A stretch of DNA of 64,000 bases from JAJFUI01 sp963754135 (GCA_963754135.1 CAVWEY010000003.1:186001-250000); one strand, 5' to 3'. Numbered from the stretch's first letter, positions 19,796 to 29,883 are shown. The notes: generated by a model not told the origin, from the letters alone. Numbers and translations are program-made.

Positions 19796-21070
19796 TCAAT
19801 TCACCCGGCAAATGAAACACTTCAGGTATTCGCTCTCCAGGCAGGCGGCGCTGATGGGATGATCGGGGGCGGCACCGCGCTGTTCGAGGACTTGAATCTC
19901 GCGATGCGTCTGCTGGGCCACGCCGACGAGCATGTAAAGGAAATCCTCGCGGCTCACGTGGCCGGAGCAACTACACGTCACGAGGATGCCGCCCGGTTCC
20001 AACAGGCCGACCGCCAGGCGGTTGAGCCAGTGATAGGCCCGCAGGGCTTCGTCCAGGGCGCCGCGGGTGCGGGCGAACTTCGGCGGATCGAGCACCACCG
20101 CCCCGAACCGCTCGCCCGCGTCCAGCAGTGCCTGGAGCGTCTGAAACCCGTCGCCGCACTGGAAGCGGACGTTCTTGAGCCCGTTCCGCTCGGCGTTGGC
20201 CCAGGCCAGCGTGACGGCCCGCTGGCTGGTATCGATGCCCAAAACCTCTCGGGCGGCGCCCAGGGCGGAGGCCGTCAGGCTGAATCCGCCGCTATAGCAA
20301 AACATGTCCAGCACGCGGCGGCTGCGGCAGTAGCGGGCCGCGGCCAAGCGGTTCTCGCGCTGGTCCAGATAGAAGCCCGTCTTCTGCCCTTCGGCCAGGT
20401 CCAATTCGTACCGGAGCCCGCTTTCGACGATCACCACCGGCCCGTCGGCGGGAAAAAGGGGACAGGCACCGTCGCCGAGCGCGGGTTCCGCGGGGCCGAC
20501 CAGTCCGGGCGACGGAGCCAGTCCCCTTTTTCCCTCGGGCGGCGTGCCCCAATAGGGACCGTCGCGGACCTCGATCCCTTCCGCCCGGCTCACGCCGCGC
20601 TCCGTGCGGATCATAATGCCCTGCGGATGCGTCATCTCGACCAGCATCGGCACGAGTTGCGGCAGCCGGACGGCCATCGCCAGGGCGGTGACCTGCACAG
20701 CCAGATAGCCGGCGTAGCGGTCGACGATCAGGCCGCTCAGGGCGTCTCCCTCGCTGAAGACCAGCCGGGCGGCCCCTTGCGGATCGTCATAGCCGAGTTC
20801 TCGGCGGAAGCCGACGGCCGCCTCCAGCCGCCGCCGCCAGAACGGCTCGTCCAGCATCTCGGCCGGGTCCCAAGTATAAAGGCGGACGCGGATGCGGCTG
20901 CGGGAGTTGACGACGCCGCGGGCGATGAACTTCCCCTTGTCGCTCAGCAGATCGACGGCATCCCCGTCGGCGGGGGACCCTTCGATCCGCTCAATGGCCG
21001 AATCGAGCACCCAGGGGTGCCGGCCGTAGAAGGGGCGGGCCTTGCGGGGTTTCAGGATTGCCTGTGCCAT
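19796..21070 (-). CDS. rlmI: Class I rRNA methyltransferase, RlmI-like (PUA + SAM domain)
   Basis: 424 residues. An N-terminal PUA-like RNA-binding domain (residues 5-80, RKARPFYGRHPWVLDSAI) and a middle domain lead into the SAM-binding Rossmann fold. Motif I is VLDMFCYSGGFSLTA, motif II VLGIDTSQRA, motif IV VVLDPPKFAR and the cysteine-containing motif VI TCSCSGHVS. RlmI methylates 23S rRNA C1962 in E. coli; the same site here is inferred. Residues about 180-207 (starting KRGLAPSPG) have no counterpart in the family and are encoded by an inverted repeat (20451-20533) inserted in frame. Confidence 0.88.
   Translation of the reverse strand: MAQAILKPRKARPFYGRHPWVLDSAIERIEGSPADGDAVDLLSDKGKFIARGVVNSRSRIRVRLYTWDPAEMLDEPFWRRRLEAAVGFRRELGYDDPQGAARLVFSEGDALSGLIVDRYAGYLAVQVTALAMAVRLPQLVPMLVEMTHPQGIMIRTERGVSRAEGIEVRDGPYWGTPPEGKRGLAPSPGLVGPAEPALGDGACPLFPADGPVVIVESGLRYELDLAEGQKTGFYLDQRENRLAAARYCRSRRVLDMFCYSGGFSLTASALGAAREVLGIDTSQRAVTLAWANAERNGLKNVRFQCGDGFQTLQALLDAGERFGAVVLDPPKFARTRGALDEALRAYHWLNRLAVGLLEPGGILVTCSCSGHVSREDFLYMLVGVAQQTHREIQVLEQRGAAPDHPISAACLESEYLKCFICRVN
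20451..20533. repeat. Inverted repeat inserted within the rlmI coding frame
   Basis: Perfect 13-base arms GGAAAAAGGGGAC (20451-20463) and GTCCCCTTTTTCC (20521-20533). The enclosed sequence is in frame and adds about 27 residues between two conserved blocks of the methyltransferase. It has the size and shape of a REP/REPIN-type element. Confidence 0.75.
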
Positions 21071-21092
21071 TTGCGGGGAAGCAAGGGAACAA

Positions 21093-21160
21093 CCGGGGGC
21101 TAACAGCCCCCGGAGGAGAATCGCGAATCCATACGAATTCCGGGGGCTGTTAGCCCCCGG
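21093..21160. repeat. Paired palindromes between rlmI and the MFS gene
   Basis: Two copies of the palindrome CCGGGGGCTAACAGCCCCCGG (21093-21113 and, inverted, 21140-21160) lie in the region between divergent genes. A related single copy lies at 23748-23768. Each can fold as a strong hairpin. Confidence 0.75.
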
Positions 21161-21244
21161 CTACTCGGCCATTCTATGGGTTAGAACAACAGCCGGCAAT
21201 GACCTTGCACGCCGCCGCGCGGCCGGTCAAAATGCAGCATATCC

Positions 21245-22528
21245 ATGCCCGCCCCCCAGACCACGCCCGACCCTTACGCTCCCTGGCGGCTTCTCGACTA
21301 CCGGCGGTATGCGTGCAGTTGGTTCGGCATGACGTTCGCCAAGCAGGTCGAGACCCTCACGGTGGGCTTCCTGCTGGTCAAGACCTACAGTCCCGCCGAG
21401 GCGCCATTGGCGTTGGGCATGATGGCCTTGGTGATGGCGCTGCCGGTGATGTTCCTGGCGATTGCGGCCGGCCAGCTTGCCGACCGCTTCGACCGCCGCC
21501 GCGTGCTGATTTGGACGTTATCCCTCGGCGTGCTGTCTTCCGCGGGGCTGCTGGCGGCAGCGGTCCTGGGCGCCCCGCCGTACTGGTTCTTCGTGCTCTT
21601 GGGCCTGGGAGCGGTCGCGAACGCCTTGGGAGGACCGGCCCGGGCCGCCATCCTCCCCCAACTCGTACCGGCGGAGATATTCTCGAACGCGGCCACGTGG
21701 AGCAGCACCGTGTTCTACATCTCCTCGGTCACGGGGCCAGTCATCAGCGGCTTGCTGATCGAAGAGTTTAATCAGCAGCCCACGGCGGCTTTCGCGTTGG
21801 CCACCTGGTGCCGGTTGATCGCTCTGATAGGCGTCGTTTCGCTGCGGCACCGCCAGGCGGACCGTTCCGACCGGTCGATCTCATGGGGAAGCGTCGTGGC
21901 GGGCGTCCGCTTCGTCCGCCGCACGAAGCTCATCCTGGCTACGATCACGCTCGATCTGTTCGCCGTATTGCTCGGCGGAGTGACCTACCTGTTGCCCATC
22001 TACGCTGAAAATATTTTACACGTCGGGGCACAAGGATTGGGAATGCTCCGCGCGGCCGATGCGGTGGGCGCCATCTGTATGGCCACGCTATTGGCCCATC
22101 GGGCGCCGCTGCGACGGGCCGGCGTTACCCTGCTCTGGGCCGTGGCGGGATTCGGGGCCGCCACCATTGTCTTCGGACTGTCGCAGTGGTTCTGGTTGTC
22201 GCTAACGATGCTATTCGTCGCCGGGGCTTCCGACAATATCAGCGTCGTCGTGCGCCATACGCTGGTTCAATTGCTCACGCCCGACGAAATGCGCGGCCGC
22301 GTGTCGGCCGTCCACGGCGTGTTCATCGTGGCCAGCAACGACCTGGGCGGACTGGAATCGGGGCTGACGGCCTGGCTTTTTGGTCCCGTGCTCTCCGTGG
22401 TTGGCGGCGGTGTGGGAACAATCTTCGTCGTCCTCGGCGTAATGCGGCTCTGGCCGGAGATTCTCAAGATCGGGTCGCTAGGCTCGATCCGACCGGTATC
22501 GCCGGAGGAGCCGGATCGGGAGCTGTAA
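21245..22528 (+). CDS. Major facilitator superfamily exporter (MFS_3/EntS-like)
   Basis: 427 residues with 10-12 hydrophobic helices. The MFS loop 2-3 motif is present as GQLADRFDRRRVL, and a related loop occurs in the second half (TPDEMRGRVSAVHG). The latter phrase, with MRGRV in the central part, is typical of the MFS_3 group that includes enterobactin exporters and macrolide efflux proteins. It would export a small molecule by proton antiport. Its first codons overlap the end of a palindromic region. The gene ends 58 bases before the secreted protein at 22587, possibly in one transcript. Confidence 0.85.
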   Translation: MPAPQTTPDPYAPWRLLDYRRYACSWFGMTFAKQVETLTVGFLLVKTYSPAEAPLALGMMALVMALPVMFLAIAAGQLADRFDRRRVLIWTLSLGVLSSAGLLAAAVLGAPPYWFFVLLGLGAVANALGGPARAAILPQLVPAEIFSNAATWSSTVFYISSVTGPVISGLLIEEFNQQPTAAFALATWCRLIALIGVVSLRHRQADRSDRSISWGSVVAGVRFVRRTKLILATITLDLFAVLLGGVTYLLPIYAENILHVGAQGLGMLRAADAVGAICMATLLAHRAPLRRAGVTLLWAVAGFGAATIVFGLSQWFWLSLTMLFVAGASDNISVVVRHTLVQLLTPDEMRGRVSAVHGVFIVASNDLGGLESGLTAWLFGPVLSVVGGGVGTIFVVLGVMRLWPEILKIGSLGSIRPVSPEEPDREL

Positions 22529-22586
22529 AGCCACGGGGAAACCGGCCTTGACCCGTTCCCGCAAAATCCCTATCCTCCCGGCCATC

Positions 22587-23735
22587 ATGCTGCGTCAAAT
22601 AGCACGAACGGCCGCAATCGCGGCAATGATCGCCTTGGGGTTATCGGCCATGAGGGCGGATGAGCCCCTAGCCGGATCGTCCAATCAGGGGATGCTCGTG
22701 CTCCGCAACGGCGAGGTCCTCGAAGGACACATTACCCTCGCCGACGACGTCTACGTGGTCGACCTGCCGGACGGACAGATTCGCGTCAGGCAGAAAGATG
22801 TCGAGGTGGTCTGCCGCGATTTGGAAGACGGCTACCGGCGCAAACGGGCGTCCATCCAGGTCGGAAACGTTCACCATCATTTGGAGTTGGCCCAATGGTG
22901 CCTGCATCACAATCTGCTGGGGCCGGCGGCCGTGGAACTGGCCGACGCCACGGTGGCCGATCCGCAGAACCAAATGATCGCCGTCTTGCAGCGCCGGCTG
23001 AAAATGGCGTTGGAACCATCGGCGCCCTCGGCGCCCAAGAGCACTGGGGCGGCGGGGCCATCCAATGACGAGCTCGACCGGATGGTCCGCGGCCTGCCGC
23101 CGAAAGCCGTCGAAATGTTCACCCAATCCGTTCAGCCGGTGTTGCTGAACGACTGCACAGGATCGGGCTGCCACGGTCCGCAGTCGGACGGGGGCATGAG
23201 GCTGGCGCGGATTCCGGCGGGCAGGCCCGCCACCCGGCGGATCACTCAGCGGAACCTGTACTCCGCCCTGAAATACGTCGACCGGGACAATCCGTCGGCC
23301 AGCCGGCTGCTGAGCGCGGCCGTCAAGCCGCACGGCACGGTCCAACACGCCATCTTCGACGAGCACCAGGCGTCGCAATACCGGCGGCTGGCCGAGTGGG
23401 TGGCGCAAATCGCCGAGCAGTCGATGCCAGACTCGCCCGCCACGGTGACGCCCACGGCGGGGACCGAGCCGGCGGACGCCGGCGACTGGGAGACTCCGCC
23501 GCGGGCGCTGCCGAGGGAAGCGCGCAAGGGGCAGCCGCTGCCGGGCAGGGCAGCCCGTCAACCCGGCAAGAATGCGGCCGACGGCCAATCTGCCCCGCCG
23601 CCGGACAAGCGGCAGGCAGTGGGCGGCGGCGCCAAGCCGGCCCAACCGCCGTCGAAGGCCGCGCCGCCCCGCCAACCCGCCGACCCCTTCGATCCCGAGG
23701 TCTTCAACCGCCGTTACGGACCGGAGAAGAAGTGA
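22587..23735 (+). CDS. Secreted protein with a c-type haem-like CxxxxCH motif
   Basis: About 382 residues. ATG 22587 starts a signal peptide (MLRQIARTAAIAAMIALGLS); a TTG at 22548 would spoil it. The mature protein opens with a short beta motif (LVLRNGEVLEGHITLADDVY) of the kind found at the start of many planctomycete secreted proteins. It then has a helical part and LLNDCTGSGCHGP near residue 195. This is a CX4CH variant of the haem-c site, in the context where planctomycete cytochrome-like domains carry CXXCH. The last 100 residues are Pro/Ala/Arg-rich linker. Whether haem is bound is uncertain because of the two extra residues. Confidence 0.65.
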   Translation: MLRQIARTAAIAAMIALGLSAMRADEPLAGSSNQGMLVLRNGEVLEGHITLADDVYVVDLPDGQIRVRQKDVEVVCRDLEDGYRRKRASIQVGNVHHHLELAQWCLHHNLLGPAAVELADATVADPQNQMIAVLQRRLKMALEPSAPSAPKSTGAAGPSNDELDRMVRGLPPKAVEMFTQSVQPVLLNDCTGSGCHGPQSDGGMRLARIPAGRPATRRITQRNLYSALKYVDRDNPSASRLLSAAVKPHGTVQHAIFDEHQASQYRRLAEWVAQIAEQSMPDSPATVTPTAGTEPADAGDWETPPRALPREARKGQPLPGRAARQPGKNAADGQSAPPPDKRQAVGGGAKPAQPPSKAAPPRQPADPFDPEVFNRRYGPEKK

Positions 23736-23744
23736 GCGAATCAA

Positions 23745-25744
23745 TCACCGGGAGTTGTTAGCCCCCGGCGGCTCAGCGCGACGTTGCTTCTCCGATTCAC
23801 ACCGGGCGATTCTCGCCCGCAACATATCGGCCAATGCCGGCTGACGTTGCCGCATGGCCAGTTCCAGGGCTGCCCGGTACGCGGCCAGTGCCTCGCCTGG
23901 CCGTCCACTGGCCGAAAGCGCCTCGCCGAGCCTGCACTGGGCGTACAGGTAATCGGGCACGAGTTCCACCGCCCGGCGAAGCTCGTCCACCGCCTTTTTG
24001 GGTTGGCCTCGAAGCAACCAGATTTCGCCGATGCTGTAGTGGGCCTCGGAAAAGCCGGGGACGATTTCCACCGCCTTTTGGCAGCATTTCATGGCCTCGT
24101 CGAGTTGGCCGCACAAAACCAGGGTGCTGCCCAGGTTGTTCAGGGCGGTGGCGTAGTCCGGGGCGATCCGGATCGCTGTCCGATATTCGTCAATCGCTTT
24201 GTCATATTGGCCGGCCGCGGCCAGTGCTACGCCCAAGTTGTAGTGGGCCTCGGCGTAGTCAGGCTTGATGCGGATCGCCGTCCGGAATTCCGCCATTGCC
24301 TTGTCGAGTTCATTGAGGTCGACCGAGGTGTCGGCACGGGCGCGTTCGGCCAAGGCATTGCCCAGGGCGTTGTGGGCCAGGTGGTTTTCCGGCGTGCAAG
24401 CCAGGGTGTGCGTCCAGAGCGTGACGCTGTCGCGCCAGAACGACGTCTGCCGCCACGCGCAGGCCATCAGCGCCGCCAACGCCAATACCGAACCGGCGCC
24501 GCAGAGCCAACGACGATATGGCCAAGTGCGGCATACGTCCGCCGCTCCCCAAACCAAAGCGATGCACAGACCGATCTGCGGCAGGTATGTGAACCGGTCG
24601 GCGGGCGCTGGGTTCCGAAGGGCACCAGGCCGATCACGGGAAGGAGCATCCCCAAGTACCACAACCAGCCGACCAACAGATAAGGGCGTCTCCGCCACAG
24701 CGCGAAGGCGGCCGCCGTAAGCCCCAGCAGAATCAGGGCCGTTCCGCCGACCTGCCAGAGCGGCAAGTCCAGCCCCCGCCGCGGAGCCAGCGGCGCCAAA
24801 TCCACCGGATAGAAGACCTGTCGCAGATAGACGACGTAGGAGAGCAGAAGGTTGTCGATCTGCCACCGCAGGGGAAGATACTCGTGCAGCGGTACAAGCT
24901 CCGCCCAAACGGTTACCGCGCAGCAACCGGCCGCCATCGCCAACAGCGGGAGCTTTTCGACGACAAGCCGCACGAATGAGGACGGATTGAAATTGCCCGG
25001 TCCCTGAACCCTGAACCCTGAACCCTCGTTCCGCTGCCCTTCACTGGGCTCTGAAGTGTCCAGCCCTCGATCATCCGCCTTCTCCATCCGCCCCAGCGGC
25101 CAGTAGTCCAACAACAGCAACACGCACGGCAGCGTCACCAGCATCGGCTTAGCCATCAGCCCGAGGGCAAACAGGACCATCACTGCCAGGTATCGGCAAG
25201 GTGCGTGAAACGCACCAAGTGGTCCGTGGTGCGTTTCACGCACCTTACTGCGCACGTAGCCCAGGTACGCCCACAGCGTCAGCACGAAGAACAGCCCGCT
25301 GAGAACGTCCTTCCGTTCCGTCACCCAGGCCACCGATTCCACGCGGAGCGGATGGATCGCAAAGAGCGCGGCCGCCAATGCGCTCGGCCAGAGCCGGACG
25401 GTCAGTTGGCGGAGGACGAGGAACAGCAGGACCGCCGTGGCGGCGTGCAGCAGCACGTTGGTGAGATGATGCCCGCCCGCCCAGTCCCGGTAGAGTTGCC
25501 AATCGAGCATGTGGGAAATCCAGGTCAGTGGGTCCCAGTTGCCGAAATAGCGGTGGGTAAAGGCCCAGCCGACCGACTGCCAGGTCAGCCCCTGGGTGAC
25601 TTGCCGGTTCTCGGACACGCACACGTCGTCATCGAGGTTGATGAACTGGTGGTAGACCGTCTGGCCGAAGACCAGCCCGACCGCCAGCAGCAAAAAGCCG
25701 CAAACAGCCAACGTCAGCCGGCGGTCTCGCGTCTCGGATTGCAC
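23745..25744 (-). CDS. Polytopic membrane protein with C-terminal TPR repeats (frameshifted)
   Basis: About 665 residues. The N-terminal part is a glycosyltransferase-C/TMTC-like membrane region of about ten helices, with the luminal-type motif NLDDDVCVSENRQV after the first helix and HPLRVESVAWVTERKDVLSG. At least four tetratricopeptide repeats follow (for example AIRIKPDYAEAHYNLGVALA). This architecture is common in planctomycetes; function is often annotated as protein O-mannosyltransferase-like but is unproven. The frame breaks near 24610. GTG 25744 has a perfect AGGAGG RBS, which overlaps the stop of the Nudix gene, so the two are coupled. Repeats add residues at 25198-25246 and at the C-terminus. 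Confidence 0.75.
23748..23768. repeat. Palindrome forming the last codons of the TPR gene
   Basis: CCGGGAGTTGTTAGCCCCCGG, a degenerate copy of the element at 21093. On the minus strand it encodes the residues PGANNS just before the stop at 23745, so it may both end the protein and act as a terminator hairpin between the two converging genes. Confidence 0.6.
25198..25246. repeat. Perfect inverted repeat inside the TPR membrane-protein gene
   Basis: Arms of 19 bases (AAGGTGCGTGAAACGCACC and its complement) flank an 11-base loop. The insertion is in frame and encodes an extra polar segment (VRETHHGPLGAFHA) between two transmembrane helices. Confidence 0.8.
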
Positions 25745-25754
25745 GGGTTGCCTC

Positions 25755-26174
25755 CTACAGGTCGATTTCTCCCCGCGCCACCAGGTCGAGAAACTCCCGG
25801 TTGCTTGCCAGGAGGTCGGGCAATTGGGCCATTTCGGCGGGGGTCAGCCAGTGGACCGACTCGACCTCGTCGGGGTTGGCGGCCGGGACGGCCTCCGGCG
25901 GCAACCGGCCGAACCACCACGCCAGCTCGACTTTCCACGGGGTTACGCACTGCCACAGCCGCCGCACGGGCCGGATCCTGAGCCCGAGTTCTTCGCGGAA
26001 CTCCCGCACCAGGGCCTCCTCTTCCGATTCCGCCCCCTGGATGCCGCCGCCGGGAAAGCAATAGACCCGCGGCGCCACGACCGACCGCGACCGGCGGATC
26101 ACCAGCATCCGGCCGTCGCGCAGAACGATCCCCACCACGCCTCGCCGGCCGGGATCGTCGGGAATCGTCGTCAT
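25755..26174 (-). CDS. Nudix hydrolase
   Basis: 139 residues. The Nudix box is complete: GGGIQGAESEEEALVREF followed by REELGL, matching GX5EX7REUXEEXGU. The family hydrolyses nucleoside diphosphates linked to another moiety and often cleans up damaged nucleotides; the substrate cannot be told here. ATG 26174 is the only good start. The TPR gene follows with a translationally coupled start. Confidence 0.9.
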   Translation of the reverse strand: MTTIPDDPGRRGVVGIVLRDGRMLVIRRSRSVVAPRVYCFPGGGIQGAESEEEALVREFREELGLRIRPVRRLWQCVTPWKVELAWWFGRLPPEAVPAANPDEVESVHWLTPAEMAQLPDLLASNREFLDLVARGEIDL

Positions 26175-26266
26175 GGCGTTGGTGGTCGGCGCGCCGCCCT
26201 GGTATATTGAAGTTATCCGGTCGGTGGAGCGATCCGGCCGCTCGGCGGCTGGCTCCGCCGGGTCCC

Positions 26267-26294
26267 TTGACCGCCGACGTTCCGGAGATATACT
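26267..26294 (+). promoter_or_regulatory. Sigma70-type promoter of the aldolase gene
   Basis: TTGACC (26267-26272), 16-base spacer, TATACT (26289-26294). Each box has one mismatch to consensus. Transcription would begin about 45 bases before ATG 26345. A second, weaker candidate lies at 26179-26208 (TTGGTG, 18 bases, TATATT). Confidence 0.5.
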
Positions 26295-26344
26295 ATCGTT
26301 TCACTTTGATTGAGTCAATTGTTGGGGCAGCGCCGAGGAGCAAG

Positions 26345-27195
26345 ATGCCGTTAGTTCCGATGATGGATCTCGTGCGGCCGGCGTTGGCCGGGGGCTATGC
26401 CGTGCCGTCCTTTTGCGCCTGGAACGCGGAGGTGATTCTCGCCATCCTCCGCGTGTCCGCGCGGATGCGCGCGCCCGTGGTGTTGATGAGCGGCCCGGGG
26501 GAGTTTCCGCTCCTGCCGCCGGGCGAGACGGCGGCCGTGAGCCGGGCGTGGCGGCGCGTTTCTCCCTGCCCGTGGCAATCCATCTCGATCACGGCAGCTC
26601 GTTGGAGGAAGTGCGGAGTTCTCTTGAGGCGGGCTACACCTCGGTGATGCTCGACTACTCGGCACGGCCCTACCGGGAGAACGCCGCCGCGCTGCGGCAG
26701 GTCGTCGCCGAGGCCCATCGGCGCGGAGTCACGGTGGAAGGCGAATTGGGGCACGTAGGCCGCGCCGACGGCGCGTCCGTCGAAGGCGGCGACACCTCGA
26801 CGCTGACCGACCCGGCCGAAGCGGCGGCCTTCGTTGCCGAGACCGGCATCGACGTCCTGGCCGTTTCGATCGGCAATGCACACGGGCAGTACACGCAACT
26901 GCCGACGCTCGACTTCGATCGGCTGGCGGCGATCCACGCCCGCACGCCCGTGCCGTTGGCCTTGCACGGCGGGTCGGGCACGCCGCGCGACGGACTCCGC
27001 CGGGCGATTTCCCTGGGGATCGCCAAGGTGAACGTGGCCACGGAATTGAGCACGGCCATGCGCGGTTCGCTCCTGAAGCAGTGGCAGGCGGGCCGGAACT
27101 TGTGGACGCCGGCCGCACAGGCGGAGGCCGTCAAGGCCCTGGCGCCGGTGGTGGAGAAATGGATCGAATGGACCGGCGCCGCCGGCCGGGTCTAA
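26345..27195 (+). CDS. Class II (zinc) ketose-bisphosphate aldolase (frameshifted)
   Basis: About 283 residues. The metal and substrate motifs of the FbaA/KbaY/GatY family are visible: AIHLDHGSS with a zinc-binding His, VEGELGHVGR, a histidine in SIGNAHGQY, and LHGGSGTPRDGL binding the second phosphate. It would cleave fructose- or tagatose-bisphosphate, or a related ketose phosphate. The frame breaks near 26550 and rejoins at the zinc site. ATG 26345 has GAGGAG upstream. No partner gene of a tagatose/galactitol route is next to it, so the sugar is open. Confidence 0.85.
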
Positions 27196-27416
27196 AGCTG
27201 GCAGGCAGCGCGTGTTGTAAAGCCGGCAGGGGCGGGCCGCCGGCAATTCTCTCGCGGCATTTCAATAACCGGCGCGAATAGACACACACCCCACGCCTTA
27301 CAGGCCAGCCGGTAGCGCAGGCGGGGTAATTCTTCCTCACCCGCCGGATAATCCGAAAAACCGCAGGCAGATTTTTGGTTCCAGCCACGACTTGTATTAG
27401 ACTGGACCCATAGACC

Positions 27417-27941
27417 ATGTCCGCGTCGAATCCTAGCGACTTTGTCTCTCTCTATACGCGCTACGAGCGGAAGCTCTACCGCTACGTCGCAACGCTGTTG
27501 TCCCGGCCCGACGACGCCGAGGACGTGCTGCAAGAGACCGCCCGGGTGTTGTGGCAGAAGTTCGATCAGTACCGGCCGAGCGAGCCGTTTCTGCCCTGGG
27601 CGTGCGCGATCGCCCGCTACGAGGTGCTCAATTATTGCCAGCGGGAGCGGACCCGGCGCAAGCACTTCCGCCCGGCGGTGATCGACTTGCTGGCCGATGC
27701 CCGGTTAAAGCACGACGACCTGCTGGAGGCGCAGTCGCGCTGGCTGCAAGAGTGCGTGCAGAAGCTCGCGGAGATCGACCGCCAACTGATCGAGCAGCGT
27801 TACGCGAGCGAGGAAACGCTGGCGGCGCTGGCCGCGCAATTGGGCCGCACGCCCAATTCGCTCTACAAGTCATTGCAGCGGCTGCGTCGGACGCTGTTGG
27901 AATGCATCGAGAACGGCCTGCGGTCGGAAGGTTGGAAGTAA
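27417..27941 (+). CDS. ECF-type RNA polymerase sigma factor
   Basis: 174 residues with sigma region 2 (YERKLYRYVATLLSRPDDAE, DVLQETARVLWQKF) and a region 4 helix-turn-helix (LAALAAQLGRTPNSLYKSLQ). This is the planctomycete/verrucomicrobial group of small sigma factors that are usually followed by a FecR-like membrane protein, as here. It may drive the exported proteins downstream. The start is ATG 27417, and the stop is five bases before the next ATG (27947), so both belong to one operon. Confidence 0.9.
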   Translation: MSASNPSDFVSLYTRYERKLYRYVATLLSRPDDAEDVLQETARVLWQKFDQYRPSEPFLPWACAIARYEVLNYCQRERTRRKHFRPAVIDLLADARLKHDDLLEAQSRWLQECVQKLAEIDRQLIEQRYASEETLAALAAQLGRTPNSLYKSLQRLRRTLLECIENGLRSEGWK

Positions 27942-27946
27942 GCGGT

Positions 27947-29752
27947 ATGTCGAGCGGATTCAACCATCGCGAACTGATCGACCTGGCGTTCGCCGTCTGC
28001 GACGGCGTCGCCTCGGAAGAGCAGATCGAACGGGTCGAGGAGATCCTGACGGCCGACCCGGCGGCCCGGTTGCTCTATCTCCAATGCCTGGAGATGCACT
28101 TCGACATGGACCGCCGCCACGGCCGGGGCACTTCCGTGTCCGGTGAAATGGCCGGTGGTCAGCCGTCCGTGGCCGGCCAATCAGAATTCAGGAATCAAAC
28201 GTCAGAAATCCCGGGTCCCCATTCCCCACACCCGGCTCCCGAACCCCTCATTGCCCCGATTGTCATCGACACTTCCCCGCTCCCTCCCCCGCCGCTGCTC
28301 TCTACCCTTTTCGCCCCCGGCGGCTGGGCGTTCTCCTACGGGGTGTCGGCAGCGATTCTGGGGATTGCCATTTTGATCGGCTTGGCATGGCGGGTGTCCC
28401 ACGACTCGGAAGTCGTGCGGAGTGCTCCCCGGCAAGACACCCCAACCACCGAGTTGGGACCGGAGTCCGTCGGCCAGATCACCGGCATGGCCGATTGCCG
28501 GTGGACTGGCGCCGCCCCCAGTGGGAAGACCGTTCCCTTGGGCCGCAGGTACGCCCTCCGTTCCGGCCTGATGGAAATCACGTACCAGACAGGCGCAAGA
28601 GTCATCCTTGAAGGGCCATGCACGTATGAAGTGGACTCTACCCGCGGCGGCTTCCTCTCGTTGGGTAAGCTAACGGCACGGGTGGAAACAAAGGCGGAAG
28701 GCGGAGGGGGGAAGGCGGAAGGAGTCACCGGTCAGAACTCCCCCTTCCCCCCTCCCCCTTCCCCCTTCGTTGTTAGGACTCCCACCGCCGTGGTGACCGA
28801 CCTGGGGACCGAGTTCGGCGTGGAAGTGAACGAAGCGGGCCACACCGAATCGCACGTCTTCGTCGGCCGAGTGAAGATCGTTCCCACCGGCTTCAACGGG
28901 GCCGAGGGGGAGACGACCCTCGGCGCCGGGCAGTCCGCCCGCTGCCAGAATGGTGAGCGGATCGTGATCGTGCCGGCAACCGCCGCGGAGCCCGGCCGTT
29001 TCGTCCGTTCGCTGCGGCCCGAAACCATACGCATTGTCGAGAAGTTCGACGGCCCCAAGCTGGGCGCCGCTTTCGAGCAGACGCCGCCGGGGCGCTACGC
29101 ACTCGTGCGCGGGGCGGCCGTGTACCAGCAGCCGCCGGACAAAGGCGGCCGCCAATCGCGGGGCTACATCCGCACTGTGGCCACTGATTTCTGCAATTGC
29201 GACTTCGTTTGCGAGGCGACCATCGACGTCCGCTTGGACGCTCCCGACCTCAAGTCGCTCAAGCACGAGATTTTCTTCGGCATCGGCAGCGGCGAGCCGA
29301 ACCCCAATCTTTACGACGAAATGACCTGCGGGCTGGCAATGGTGTTCGTCGTCGACACGGGCCGGATTTACGTGCAAACCAGGCGGCCGGATTGCGCCGT
29401 CGGGCAGCCGTTCAAGGACGCCGACGATATTGCCGACTTCGCCCCCTCGGGCGCGCTGGGGCCGGGCCGGCATCGGCTCCAAATGGTGAAGCGGGGCAAG
29501 TGGCTCCAGTTCTTCGTGGATGCGGACTTTAATGGCCGGTTCGAGGCGGACTTCCAAACCCGCTGGCTGGACCTGGCGGCTGTTATGCCCCTCCTCGACT
29601 CGACCAACAGCCGGCTGGCCTTGGGCACCGGCAACTGTGACACCATGACGGTCCGTTTCGAGGACCTCTCGATCATCTATGCGAAGCGTGGCGGCACAGT
29701 TGAGCTGCCGCCACGGGACGGTGCCGCGACGCAACAGAAAGGAGGTGGGTGA
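27947..29752 (+). CDS. FecR-like transmembrane anti-sigma-type protein with LamG-like C-terminus
   Basis: 601 residues. A cytoplasmic N-terminus with an anti-sigma-like helical stretch (CDGVASEEQIERVEEILTAD) leads through a Pro-rich linker to one transmembrane helix (about residues 128-148). A FecR domain follows (TYQTGARVILEGPCTYEV, then VVTDLGTEFGVEV, HVFVGRVKIV), and a C-terminal beta-sandwich-like region of about 230 residues. It probably senses something outside the inner membrane and controls the adjacent sigma factor. Low-complexity inserts (a DSEVVRSAP stretch at about 28400 and a Gly/Lys then Pro stretch at about 28690-28770) have the look of repeat DNA read in frame. Confidence 0.8.
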   Translation: MSSGFNHRELIDLAFAVCDGVASEEQIERVEEILTADPAARLLYLQCLEMHFDMDRRHGRGTSVSGEMAGGQPSVAGQSEFRNQTSEIPGPHSPHPAPEPLIAPIVIDTSPLPPPPLLSTLFAPGGWAFSYGVSAAILGIAILIGLAWRVSHDSEVVRSAPRQDTPTTELGPESVGQITGMADCRWTGAAPSGKTVPLGRRYALRSGLMEITYQTGARVILEGPCTYEVDSTRGGFLSLGKLTARVETKAEGGGGKAEGVTGQNSPFPPPPSPFVVRTPTAVVTDLGTEFGVEVNEAGHTESHVFVGRVKIVPTGFNGAEGETTLGAGQSARCQNGERIVIVPATAAEPGRFVRSLRPETIRIVEKFDGPKLGAAFEQTPPGRYALVRGAAVYQQPPDKGGRQSRGYIRTVATDFCNCDFVCEATIDVRLDAPDLKSLKHEIFFGIGSGEPNPNLYDEMTCGLAMVFVVDTGRIYVQTRRPDCAVGQPFKDADDIADFAPSGALGPGRHRLQMVKRGKWLQFFVDADFNGRFEADFQTRWLDLAAVMPLLDSTNSRLALGTGNCDTMTVRFEDLSIIYAKRGGTVELPPRDGAATQQKGGG

Positions 29753-29781
29753 TGAATGGTCCGTAGTGAGCCTTTAGCCTC

Positions 29782-29883
29782 GTTCCGACGCTCTGCGTCG
29801 GAACGCACCGTGCTTGACGCTCTGCGTCGGCCGGTTCGGCGCGAGCGCCGGAAAGAACGGGTTCCCACGCAGAGCGTGGGAAC
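29782..29883. repeat. Two palindromic repeats downstream of the FecR-like gene
   Basis: GTTCCGACGCTCTGCGTCGGAAC at 29782-29804 and GTTCCCACGCAGAGCGTGGGAAC at 29861-29883, both perfect or nearly perfect palindromes of 23 bases sharing a core. They lie 30-130 bases after the FecR stop and may terminate that transcript. Confidence 0.75.
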